From: JAPHTQ01 sp050295975
GTDB taxonomy: Bacteria > Pseudomonadota > Gammaproteobacteria > Thiohalomonadales > Thiohalomonadaceae
Assembly: GCA_050295975.1 (NCBI GenBank)
Contig: JBNKQR010000100.1
Span: forward strand, 1 to 5,298
DNA length: 5,298 nt
Direction of reading: 5' to 3'
Below, one piece after another: positions 1 to 5,298 of this stretch. The notes under the pieces are model-generated. The model made no database searches, had not been told where the DNA came from, and saw only the letters and a program-made list of their open reading frames with translations. The first letter of the stretch is position 1; every line of letters begins with the position of its first letter. The position numbers and the translations under genes were made by a program.

Positions 1-195
1 GCTGGTAACACGCAGGTTGCACAGGGACGAGCAGAAATTGCAGATGCTGTGGCTGATCTCTTCGCTGTCGGTGCTCTGTTTTGGACTCTGTTGGCCCATC
101 AGGGATAAGGGTTTAAGCAGGGTCAATCCTGCTCCGCTGACGCCAGTGGCCTTGAGAAAGGACCTTCGGGTCAGACTGGGGAAACGCCACGCCAT
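1..195 (-). CDS. Molybdopterin oxidoreductase, catalytic subunit, N-terminus (partial)
   Basis: This is the first 65 codons of a gene that continues past the left edge. The start is ATG at 195, chosen because AGGAG lies 7 nt upstream. Residues 8-15 read LTRRSFLK, an almost ideal twin-arginine motif, followed by a short hydrophobic stretch (about 16-32), so the protein should be folded with cofactor in the cytoplasm and exported through Tat. Residues 51-60 contain C52, C55 and C59 in a CxxCxxxC arrangement, which is the start of the [4Fe-4S] motif at the N-terminus of the DMSO-reductase superfamily (bis-MGD enzymes). The fourth cysteine would lie outside the window. A Tat signal plus this motif is typical of periplasmic respiratory reductases or dehydrogenases of the polysulfide, thiosulfate or arsenate reductase kind. 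The substrate cannot be told from 65 residues. The gene is divergent from the diguanylate cyclase, with an FNR-type box between them, which fits an anaerobic respiratory role. Confidence 0.85.
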   Translation of the reverse strand, partial: MAWRFPSLTRRSFLKATGVSGAGLTLLKPLSLMGQQSPKQSTDSEEISHSICNFCSSLCNLRVTS

Positions 196-202
196 ATTGT
201 CA

Positions 203-207
203 CTCCT
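203..207 (-). promoter_or_regulatory. Ribosome binding site of the molybdoenzyme gene
   Basis: On the minus strand AGGAG is followed by a 7-nt spacer and ATG at 195. This strong Shine-Dalgarno fixes the start codon directly before the twin-arginine signal. Confidence 0.8.
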
Positions 208-222
208 TACAAACCGAATCGA

Positions 223-255
223 TGCCGTGTGGTGAAAGCCGGATATGACACGGCA
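223..255 (-). repeat. 8-bp perfect inverted repeat in the molybdoenzyme leader
   Basis: TGCCGTGT at 223-230 and ACACGGCA at 248-255 are exact reverse complements separated by 17 nt. In the minus-strand transcript this would form a hairpin ending about 27 nt before the ATG, just upstream of the ribosome binding site. No U-run follows it, so it is not a classical terminator. It could be a leader hairpin affecting translation or stability, or a protein-binding palindrome. It could also be chance. Confidence 0.45.
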
Positions 256-380
256 AACACGCGCACAAGCGCCTGGTTTTTGCTGGAGTCCGCAGTGAAT
301 GCGGTTAGGTGTGGTATGGCGGGTCTAGGGACCTGCTCTGTTATGGCAGGGACGTTAACACAAGCTGACAAAAATCAAAG

Positions 381-394
381 ATGATCTGGATCAA
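381..394. promoter_or_regulatory. FNR/ANR-type binding site
   Basis: The 14 bases ATGATCTGGATCAA match the FNR consensus TTGATNNNNATCAA at 9 of 10 defined positions; only the first base differs. FNR is an oxygen-sensing [4Fe-4S] regulator that activates anaerobic respiration genes, commonly from a site centred near -41.5. Read toward the molybdoenzyme, the site centre (387.5) would then place transcription start near 346-348, with TGTTAA (minus strand, 360 to 355) as a possible weak -10. That is about 150 nt before the ATG. Read toward the cyclase, the box sits about 50 bp upstream of a start predicted from the promoter at 403-431. The assignment rests on the motif match and on the type of gene beside it. 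Confidence 0.6.
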
Positions 395-402
395 CAAAAT
401 AA

Positions 403-431
403 TTCGAATAAAATCAATAACATATTAGAAT
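403..431 (+). promoter_or_regulatory. Candidate sigma-70 promoter for the diguanylate cyclase
   Basis: TTCGAA (403-408) and TAGAAT (426-431) are spaced by 17 bp in the most AT-rich part of the intergenic region. The -10 matches TATAAT well but the -35 is poor (3 of 6). An overlapping TATACT at 431-436 is an alternative -10. A start near 438 would give the cyclase a leader of about 155 nt. A weak -35 is compatible with activator dependence, but this is inference. Confidence 0.3.
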
Positions 432-502
432 ATACTAAATTGCTGTCTAACCATCCACTGCGTGAACCAAGATGTAGTACCCCGTTACCAGGGTGCAGAT
501 TA

Positions 503-516
503 TTGATCTCTATCCG
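503..516. promoter_or_regulatory. Weak second FNR-like sequence
   Basis: TTGATCTCTATCCG matches the FNR consensus at 8 of 10 defined positions, with one perfect half-site (TTGAT). It lies about 85 bp upstream of the preferred cyclase start. If used at -41.5 it would imply transcription starting near 551, and TGTAAA at 542-547 is a possible poor -10. Degenerate matches like this arise by chance in AT-rich DNA, so confidence is low. Confidence 0.22.
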
Positions 517-580
517 GTAATTGCTGCGCTATTGCAACAACTGTAAAAAAGATGTCGTATAGTGATACGAAGGCTGCAAA

Positions 581-586
581 TAGGAA
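581..586 (+). promoter_or_regulatory. Ribosome binding site that decides the cyclase start
   Basis: TAGGAA lies 8 nt before ATG at 595. The alternative in-frame GTG at 562 has no comparable purine-rich sequence at the right distance. This argues for the ATG, which shortens the protein by 11 residues relative to the longest open frame. Confidence 0.6.
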
Positions 587-594
587 TCCAGGGA

Positions 595-1776
595 ATGAAA
601 TTTCTTTCGAGCATGTTCAATGCTCTCGGTGAATCAATAGGGATTTTTACCGTCGACCAGTTCCGGGAACTGCTTAGCTCTCGCACTCATAGCGAACCGA
701 TACGTCGTCACCGTGCAGCGCTCATCCAGAGCCGGGTCTTTTTCTTTAGCGTGGTTTTTGGTGTACTGGTTCCTGCCTGGTCATTGATTGACCTGCTGTT
801 TTTGCCCCATTGGTTGTGGGTCGACCTTTTGCTGATTCGTTTAATCTCCGCTGCGCTCTTCATTATTATCGCCTGGCAGGCGCGTAAGGAACATGAACTG
901 CCGCGTGCCAGAATATTGCTTGCTGCGCTATTGGCGGTGACACCACTCTTCTATCTCACGGCGGATCACTGGATCCACGCCTATCCGCTCAATGGTACTG
1001 AGATGATTGCGGCGGAGCTCTATGAGCTGTTGCCGTTTATTATGGTGGCCGGATTAACTCTGTTTCCCCTTACCCTGCTGGAATTTCTTATCTTTGCTGT
1101 GCCGCTGTTTGCGGTGACCGCCTACAGCACCCATTTCGACACTGTCGAAGATATCCCCCATGCGGTTGCCACCCTCTGGTTGTTTGTGTTGATCCTCGGA
1201 GTGGCGTTGTTCTCTTCATTGACCCAACTGCGTTACATGCTCTCCCAGGCGACGCGAGCCAGTTACGATGCGTTGACCGGTTTGCTAACGCGTCGTGCCG
1301 GGATCGAAATGCTGGACCTACAGTTCCGTCTGGCTTCTATGAGTGATACGGCGCTATCGATTCTCTATTTCGATCTGGATCACTTCAAGACGGTTAACGA
1401 CAGTTACGGTCACGAGGCTGGTGATCACGTATTGAGAATCGCAGCGCAACAGTTCAATAAAGCAGTGCGTCAGGGTGATAGTGTGATCCGCTGGGGGGGG
1501 GAGGAGTTCATTGTTATTTTGCCCACCGCCGATTGTAAACAGGCGAACGAGGTTGTAGTGCGGATCATGCGTTCCGGGATCGGAATGCATCCAGATGGCT
1601 CTGCGATGACCGCCAGTGTCGGAGTGGCTGAACTTCAGGAGGATCGGCCGCGTGACTGGAAAGCGATGGTGAAACTGGCCGACCATCGTATGTATCAGGC
1701 CAAGAGTCAGGGACGTGCCCGCAGCGTTGGCGTCAGTGGGCAGGCGCTGTTATGGACTGACTTTGCTAATTCGTAA
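595..1776 (+). CDS. Membrane-bound diguanylate cyclase (GGDEF)
   Basis: This protein of 393 residues (404 if GTG at 562 is used) makes cyclic di-GMP from two GTP at the cytoplasmic face of the inner membrane. Counting from the ATG, a short soluble N-terminus of about 45 residues is followed by roughly six hydrophobic segments between about 47 and 210, then a GGDEF domain from about 222 to 380. The domain has the metal- and substrate-binding pattern FDLDHFKTVND..GHEAGD (D260, N268, D277), the catalytic GGEEF at 301-305 and an RxxD inhibitory site at 292-295 exactly five residues before it. The enzyme should therefore be active and product-inhibited. There is no EAL or HD-GYP domain and no PAS, HAMP or periplasmic sensor domain, so the membrane part is the likely sensor. 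I cannot assign it to a named MASE family. It is convergent with the ATPase, 15 bp apart. The GGEEF codons contain a run of nine G. Confidence 0.92.
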   Translation: MKFLSSMFNALGESIGIFTVDQFRELLSSRTHSEPIRRHRAALIQSRVFFFSVVFGVLVPAWSLIDLLFLPHWLWVDLLLIRLISAALFIIIAWQARKEHELPRARILLAALLAVTPLFYLTADHWIHAYPLNGTEMIAAELYELLPFIMVAGLTLFPLTLLEFLIFAVPLFAVTAYSTHFDTVEDIPHAVATLWLFVLILGVALFSSLTQLRYMLSQATRASYDALTGLLTRRAGIEMLDLQFRLASMSDTALSILYFDLDHFKTVNDSYGHEAGDHVLRIAAQQFNKAVRQGDSVIRWGGEEFIVILPTADCKQANEVVVRIMRSGIGMHPDGSAMTASVGVAELQEDRPRDWKAMVKLADHRMYQAKSQGRARSVGVSGQALLWTDFANS

Positions 1777-1791
1777 ATAGTTTCTCTCTGT

Positions 1792-4512
1792 TTATCCACT
1801 GGGGATTTCCATTCCCCTTGCTCGTAACCTTGCCAATATTTTTTTACGTAGATAATCCAGGCCGAAGATCAGGAACGGTCCTAGCCACGCCACCGCATAG
1901 ATGGTGGTGTCGACCGGTCCAGTGCCGAGAAGTCTGGCGAGTGGTGGGAAGTAGAGGACCGCCCATGAGAAGACCACCTCGAACACCAGGCCGAGAACGA
2001 TGAGCGGGTTGTTGAGGAAATCGAGAGAGAGGCCGCTACCGGTACGTGAACGGCGACCAAACAGATTGCCCATCTGCATCAGAATAATCGAGGAGAGCGT
2101 GATACCAGTGGCGGAGAGGTAGAGTGGATCGCGCACCGATAGCTCCGCACCATATTGCCAGCCACCATCTGTGAGTACCCAGAAGAAAAGCGTCATGGCA
2201 AAGGCTGCCTCGATCAATCCGAGAAACAGATAGCTGTGGGCGATTAACGGAAATGACAGCAGTCCCTGTCTACTGGCACGGGGTGGTTGCCGCATGATGT
2301 CGGGATCTGGTTTCTCCTGTCCCAGCCCCATTGAGGGGATGATATCGGTGCCAAGATCGATGGCGAGGATCTGGATCACCGTCATCGCTAGCGGTACCGG
2401 GAAAAGCATGTAGATAATGTAGGGCAGGATTTCCGGACCGTTGCTCACCAGTACGTAGTTGGTGAACTTACGGATGTTGTTGAAGATAGTGCGACCCTCT
2501 TCGATGCCATTAACGATAGAAGCGAAGTTGTCGTCCAGCAGGATCACCTGCGCCGCCTCGCGCGCCACGTCGGTACCGCTCTTGCCCATGGCAATGCCAA
2601 CATCGGCGGCCTTGAGTGCGGGAGCGTCGTTAACCCCATCGCCGGTCATCGCCACCACCTTGTTCAGTTCATGAAAGGCGGAGACCACCTTCCATTTCTG
2701 TTCCGGGGTGGTACGGGCAAAGACATGGACGCCGTTGCGCAGTCGCTCTACCAGCGCCCGCTTGCCGATCCGCGCCAGTTCGTCGCCGTTAATGATGTTG
2801 GCGCCGGCTGGCGCATCTGCCGGGATGATGCCTGCCTGACGGGCAATCGCTTCGGCGGTTGCCGGATGATCACCGGTGATCATCACCACATCGATCCCGG
2901 CGCTGTGGCACTGGGCTACAGCGTGGGGCACCTCATCACGGATGGGATCCTCACTGCCGATAAAACCCTTCAGTAGCAGTTTCTGTTCCAACCGCTCCTG
3001 AGCATCTTCTTCTTCTGGAATCACTTCTATGAATCGGGTGGCCAAGGCGATCACCCGTTGACCGCTGGAGGCCATGCGTTGGACCACGGCCTCTGCTTTT
3101 TGCAGGGAGTGATCCGCTATTTCGTGCAGTTCGCCTGTTTCCGACTCGATATGGCTGATTAGCGGACGCAGGCTCTCCCAGGCCCCCTTGACGCTAAAGA
3201 TGTACCCTTCGCCTTCATCGGCCTTCAATACACCGGCCGCGCGGCGTTTTTCGTCATCGAACGAGAAACGGACAAGGGTGTTGTCCAGCACCTCATCCAG
3301 CGATCCCCCGTCGTTGAGCATGATTTCGGCCAGGGCGACGTCCAGGGGATCACCACTGAGTCCGTTTTCAGTCCGATGGGTATCGGAGGCGGTTACGGCC
3401 AGGCGTAGCAGCGCTTCACGGCGGATGGGGGAAAGTTCTTCACCATTCATGGGGTCGCGTAGTGCGGTGATCGCCAGACGGTTCTGGGTCAAAGTGCCGG
3501 TTTTGTCGGTGCATATCACATGTACTGCGCCAAGCGCTTCAACCGAGTTGAGTCCCTTGACCAATACGTTGCGTTTGGCCATACGCAGACTGCCCATGGC
3601 GAGAGAGAGGGTGAAGGTGGGTAGCAGTCCTTCCGGCACGTTGGCGACGATGATACCCATCATGAACACTAGATTGATCCACAGCGACTGGCCACTGAGC
3701 ACGCCATAGGTAAAGAACACTGCGCCCATGCTGACAGCGATAACAGTCAACACGCGTACCATGTGTGCCGTCTCCCGCTCCAGCGGTGAAGCGTGACGTT
3801 TGACATCGCGGGAGAGGGTGGCGATCTTGCCAAACTCGGTACGTGATCCGGTGGCGAAGACCACCGCTTTACCGTGTCCCTTCTTTACCATGCAGCCGGC
3901 GAAAAGCACGTTGGTACTGTCGCTAAGGATAGTGTCTTGCGCTTCGATACTCAGTCGCACCGGGCGGGACTCCCCGGTCAGGGGTGCGTTGTTGACCACT
4001 AGGTCCTGCACTTCTACCAGACGCGCATCGGCGGGTGCCTTGTCGCCTTCGCCAAGCATCACGACATCGCCAGGGACCAGTTGTTCGGCGAGGATGGTCT
4101 GCTCCTTGCCGTCGCGCAGGACATTAACTTGTTGTGGCAGGAACTTGCGTAACTCCTCCATCGCCTTTTCTGCGCGGTACTCCTGCACAAAGCTGAACAG
4201 GGCATTGAGGATCGAAACTCCCAGTAGCGCCCAACCGAGGATATTCATCCCCTCGCCCGGCTGAATGTAATGGGCAAGAAAACAGATGGCCGCGGAGATA
4301 TCGAGCAGGATGGTGAAGAAGTTGGTGAACTGGCGAGCGAGATTTTTTACCCAGAGCAGACGGCGCTCCTCTTCCAGCACGTTCAGGCCAACCTCTGCCA
4401 GACGTTCGCTTACCTGGTTTGCACTAAGTCCTGCCTCAGCGGTGTGCAGGAAGCGATAGACCTGGGCCGTGTCGATGTTCTGGATCTGACGCTCATAGCT
4501 CTGTTCTTTCAT
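1792..4512 (-). CDS. P2-type cation-transporting ATPase, Na,K-ATPase-like
   Basis: This complete 906-residue inner-membrane pump couples ATP hydrolysis to cation movement. The N-terminal domain (about 10-50) is followed by M1/M2 (about 62-110), the actuator domain with LTGES (178-182), M3/M4 (about 251-305), the phosphorylation and nucleotide-binding domains, and M5-M10 (about 682-886). Catalytic motifs are intact: D336 in DKTGTLTQN, KGA at 442-444, TGD at 546-548 and TGDGVNDAPAL from 623. The ion-binding helices read VANVPEGLL in M4 (E294), SNGPE in M5 (S690, N691, E694) and IDLGTD in M6 (D719, D723). These match animal Na,K-ATPase (E327, S775, N776, E779, D804, D808, from memory) better than SERCA Ca2+ pumps. 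The serine at 690 rather than lysine is Na,K-like, not H,K-like. Na+ export, possibly with K+ uptake, is the best inference; Ca2+ or another ion is not excluded. No beta subunit is visible. The start ATG is 3 bp after the Usp stop, so translation is probably coupled. Confidence 0.93.
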   Translation of the reverse strand: MKEQSYERQIQNIDTAQVYRFLHTAEAGLSANQVSERLAEVGLNVLEEERRLLWVKNLARQFTNFFTILLDISAAICFLAHYIQPGEGMNILGWALLGVSILNALFSFVQEYRAEKAMEELRKFLPQQVNVLRDGKEQTILAEQLVPGDVVMLGEGDKAPADARLVEVQDLVVNNAPLTGESRPVRLSIEAQDTILSDSTNVLFAGCMVKKGHGKAVVFATGSRTEFGKIATLSRDVKRHASPLERETAHMVRVLTVIAVSMGAVFFTYGVLSGQSLWINLVFMMGIIVANVPEGLLPTFTLSLAMGSLRMAKRNVLVKGLNSVEALGAVHVICTDKTGTLTQNRLAITALRDPMNGEELSPIRREALLRLAVTASDTHRTENGLSGDPLDVALAEIMLNDGGSLDEVLDNTLVRFSFDDEKRRAAGVLKADEGEGYIFSVKGAWESLRPLISHIESETGELHEIADHSLQKAEAVVQRMASSGQRVIALATRFIEVIPEEEDAQERLEQKLLLKGFIGSEDPIRDEVPHAVAQCHSAGIDVVMITGDHPATAEAIARQAGIIPADAPAGANIINGDELARIGKRALVERLRNGVHVFARTTPEQKWKVVSAFHELNKVVAMTGDGVNDAPALKAADVGIAMGKSGTDVAREAAQVILLDDNFASIVNGIEEGRTIFNNIRKFTNYVLVSNGPEILPYIIYMLFPVPLAMTVIQILAIDLGTDIIPSMGLGQEKPDPDIMRQPPRASRQGLLSFPLIAHSYLFLGLIEAAFAMTLFFWVLTDGGWQYGAELSVRDPLYLSATGITLSSIILMQMGNLFGRRSRTGSGLSLDFLNNPLIVLGLVFEVVFSWAVLYFPPLARLLGTGPVDTTIYAVAWLGPFLIFGLDYLRKKILARLRARGMEIPSG
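1801..1817 (+). terminator. Weak candidate terminator hairpin after the cyclase
   Basis: GGGGA (1801-1805) and TCCCC (1813-1817) can pair around a 7-nt loop, 24 nt after the cyclase stop and inside the last codons of the convergent ATPase. No U-run follows directly; a run of seven T comes only at 1839-1845. With only 15 bp between the two stop codons there is no room for a separate terminator, so this is the best local candidate but a poor one. Confidence 0.15.
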
Positions 4513-4515
4513 GGG

Positions 4516-4824
4516 TTAGACCCCACGGAAGATGGCGACGTCACAGGGGGCATCACGCAGTACGACTTCCAGTGGATTGCCATACTGAAAGGTGCGGCGC
4601 AGGTTTTTCCATGCAGCTTCCATCAGTATCAGGTGCGACTTGTGTCGGTTGGCGGCGATGATCACTTCGTGAGCCCAGTCATCAGAGACCACCACGTTAC
4701 TGTCGATCAGCGCCTCTTCAACTCCGGTTCGTTCTGCCAGTTCCTGGTCCAGGCCGGCAATGTTCTCCCAACCTTTAGTCCGCAGTTGTACGACCTGCTC
4801 ATGCTGCAGGCGGCGAACAACCAA
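4516..4824 (-). CDS. Universal stress protein domain, C-terminal remnant truncated at the junction
   Basis: Only the last ~98 codons of the original gene remain. Upstream of about 4810 the sequence changes to an unrelated secretin gene, so the apparent start (TTG at 4824, just after an in-frame TGA at 4830-4828) is an accident of the junction. The tail from about residue 52 (WAHEVIIAANRHKSHLILM) through a glycine-containing loop to VVLRDAPCDVAIFR follows the final strand-helix-strand of UspA-fold domains, where LR.APCPV is characteristic. The Usp ATP-binding pattern G-x2-G-x9-G(S/T) is degraded: the first two glycines are E and W, and the last reads GN, so nucleotide binding is doubtful. The intact protein could be a free-standing Usp or the C-terminal Usp domain of a transporter. 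The stop is 3 bp before the ATPase ATG, so the two are surely one operon and may act together in ion or stress homeostasis. Confidence 0.7.
   Translation of the reverse strand: MVVRRLQHEQVVQLRTKGWENIAGLDQELAERTGVEEALIDSNVVVSDDWAHEVIIAANRHKSHLILMEAAWKNLRRTFQYGNPLEVVLRDAPCDVAIFRGV
4804..4821. other. Junction between two unrelated sequences
   Basis: To the left, the minus strand codes for a Usp domain. To the right, the plus strand codes for an MSHA secretin beginning in mid-domain. Neither gene has its N-terminal half, and they meet within about 18 bp. GC content falls from about 60% in sampled ATPase lines to about 46% on the right. GCGGCG at 4810-4815 can be read as Arg-Arg of the Usp (minus) or Ala-Ala of the secretin (plus), so a short microhomology is possible. 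A CTGCAG hexamer lies at 4804-4809. No transposase, integrase or terminal repeats are visible. Assembly or cloning chimera is the most likely cause. Confidence 0.75.
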
Positions 4825-5298
4825 AAATCAGTGATCAAAGTTGGTACCGATCAGTACTTCGTAACTGAGCTTTCCAGTAATGCGGGTAATGGTGAAAACT
4901 CTAATGCGGTTCCTGAAGTAGAACTGACGCCATTCTTCTCGGGCATTTCACTTGATGTGACGCCACAAATCGACAACAAGGGCAACGTGTTCTTGCATGT
5001 GCATCCAGCGGTCATTGAAGTCACAGAAGAAGTGAAGCAGTTAAATCTTGGTGGTGATTTTCAAAACATTCAATTGCCTTTGGCAAAAAGCTCGATTCGA
5101 GAATCTGATTCGGTCATTCGTGCGAAAGATGGCGATGTTGTGGTTATCGGTGGCTTGATGAAGCAACAAAATGTCGAGCAAGTGTCAAAAGTCCCATTCC
5201 TTGGCGACGTGCCTGCTCTGGGGCACTTGTTCCGCAACACTTCGAATGTGACGCAAAAAACCGAGCTAGTTATTCTGCTTAAACCGACCGTTGTTGGC
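4816..5298 (+). CDS. mshL: MSHA pilus secretin MshL, internal/C-terminal fragment
   Basis: An open frame of 161 codons with no start of its own runs off the right edge. It encodes the core of an outer-membrane secretin, the ring through which the mannose-sensitive haemagglutinin type IV pilus leaves the cell. The opening NNQKSVIKVGTDQYFVT, then PEVELTPFFSGISLDVTPQI and LPLAKSSIRESD, are the pattern I know from MshL of Vibrio and relatives rather than from PilQ or GspD. At 5131-5232 the secretin signature is almost complete: GDVVVIGGL, eleven residues, VPFLGDVP..GHLF. It is followed by the closing strand ELVILLKPTVV. The N0/N1-type domains and signal peptide are missing because of the junction. 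Lower GC and A/T-ending codons (CAA, AAA, GTT, GGT) differ from the genes to the left, which supports a different source genome. Confidence is high for secretin and good for MshL. Confidence 0.85.

Larger units (their letters stand above)
196..594. other. Divergent intergenic control region
   Basis: About 400 bp lie between the start codons of the molybdoenzyme (minus) and the diguanylate cyclase (plus). I see no convincing gene here. Positions 196-350 are GC-balanced, carry several short inverted repeats and would form most of the molybdoenzyme leader. Positions 360-440 are AT-rich and hold the FNR-type box and promoter-like sequences. Positions 441-594 would be the leader of the cyclase, with a weaker FNR-like sequence at 503-516 and the cyclase ribosome binding site at 581-586. 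The length and layout suggest both genes are controlled from this interval. Confidence 0.7.

Noticed and set aside
17..235. 72-codon plus-strand open frame
   Set aside because: It lies antisense to the molybdoenzyme N-terminus, whose minus-strand frame has a strong ribosome site, Tat signal and cysteine motif; the plus-strand product looks like nothing.
261..282. GCGC-loop-GCGC followed by TTTTT as a plus-strand terminator
   Set aside because: The stem is only 4 bp, a gap separates it from the T-run, and no plus-strand gene precedes it.
196..350. Moco riboswitch upstream of the molybdoenzyme
   Set aside because: The short stems do not give the long multi-helix architecture I would expect, and no conserved core could be recognised by eye.
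562..594. GTG at 562 as the cyclase start
   Set aside because: No Shine-Dalgarno at a suitable distance, whereas ATG at 595 has TAGGAA 8 nt upstream; the extra 11 residues show no conserved feature.
1354..1686. 110-codon minus-strand open frame inside the cyclase
   Set aside because: It is antisense to the conserved GGDEF domain and has no recognisable features; a coding shadow.
1818..4264. Several plus-strand open frames (1818-2003, 2459-2674, 2671-2976, 3188-3709, 3800-4264)
   Set aside because: All lie antisense to the conserved ATPase, with low-complexity Ser/Arg-rich translations typical of shadows in GC-rich coding DNA.
4804..4809. CTGCAG (PstI site) at the junction as proof of a cloning chimera
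   Set aside because: Suggestive, but a given 6-mer is expected about once per 4 kb and the library method is unknown; kept only as a note.

Overview
The window reads as two unrelated pieces of DNA joined near position 4804-4821. Positions 1 to about 4810 look like one gammaproteobacterial-type genome. The ATPase part is roughly 60% GC in the lines I counted, and the intergenic region is AT-richer. The genes are a Tat-exported molybdenum/iron-sulfur respiratory enzyme, a membrane diguanylate cyclase and a P-type cation pump. The last ~485 bases (about 46% GC by hand count) are the C-terminal half of an MSHA-type pilus secretin (mshL) that resembles Vibrio or related marine gammaproteobacteria. 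Genus cannot be assigned from this sequence alone.

Layout: (1) 195 to 1, minus strand: the first 65 codons of a molybdopterin oxidoreductase with a textbook twin-arginine signal and the start of its [4Fe-4S] cysteine motif; it runs off the left edge. (2) 196-594: a divergent control region with a near-perfect FNR/ANR-type box, a weaker second box, an AT-rich promoter-like stretch, and several short inverted repeats in the presumed leader of the molybdoenzyme. (3) 595-1776, plus strand: a membrane GGDEF diguanylate cyclase with intact catalytic (GGEEF) and inhibitory (RxxD) motifs. (4) 1792-4512, minus strand: a complete P2-type cation-pumping ATPase that, unusually for a bacterium, carries nearly all of the ion-coordinating residues of animal Na,K-ATPase. 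(5) 4516-4824, minus strand: the C-terminal remnant of a universal-stress-protein domain, 3 bp upstream of the ATPase and evidently co-transcribed with it, cut off at the junction. (6) About 4816-5298, plus strand: the mshL secretin fragment, open at both ends.

How the genes may work together: the FNR-type box in the shared upstream region suggests oxygen control of the molybdoenzyme and perhaps also of the c-di-GMP synthase. The Usp-domain protein and the cation pump form a second, convergent unit that fits ion homeostasis under stress. The secretin fragment has no evident functional link to the rest. The simplest explanation is a chimeric contig end, though a real recombination cannot be excluded from sequence alone. 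I see no CRISPR array, tRNA, rRNA or insertion sequence. The most interesting biology is the Na,K-ATPase-like pump, not a new system.
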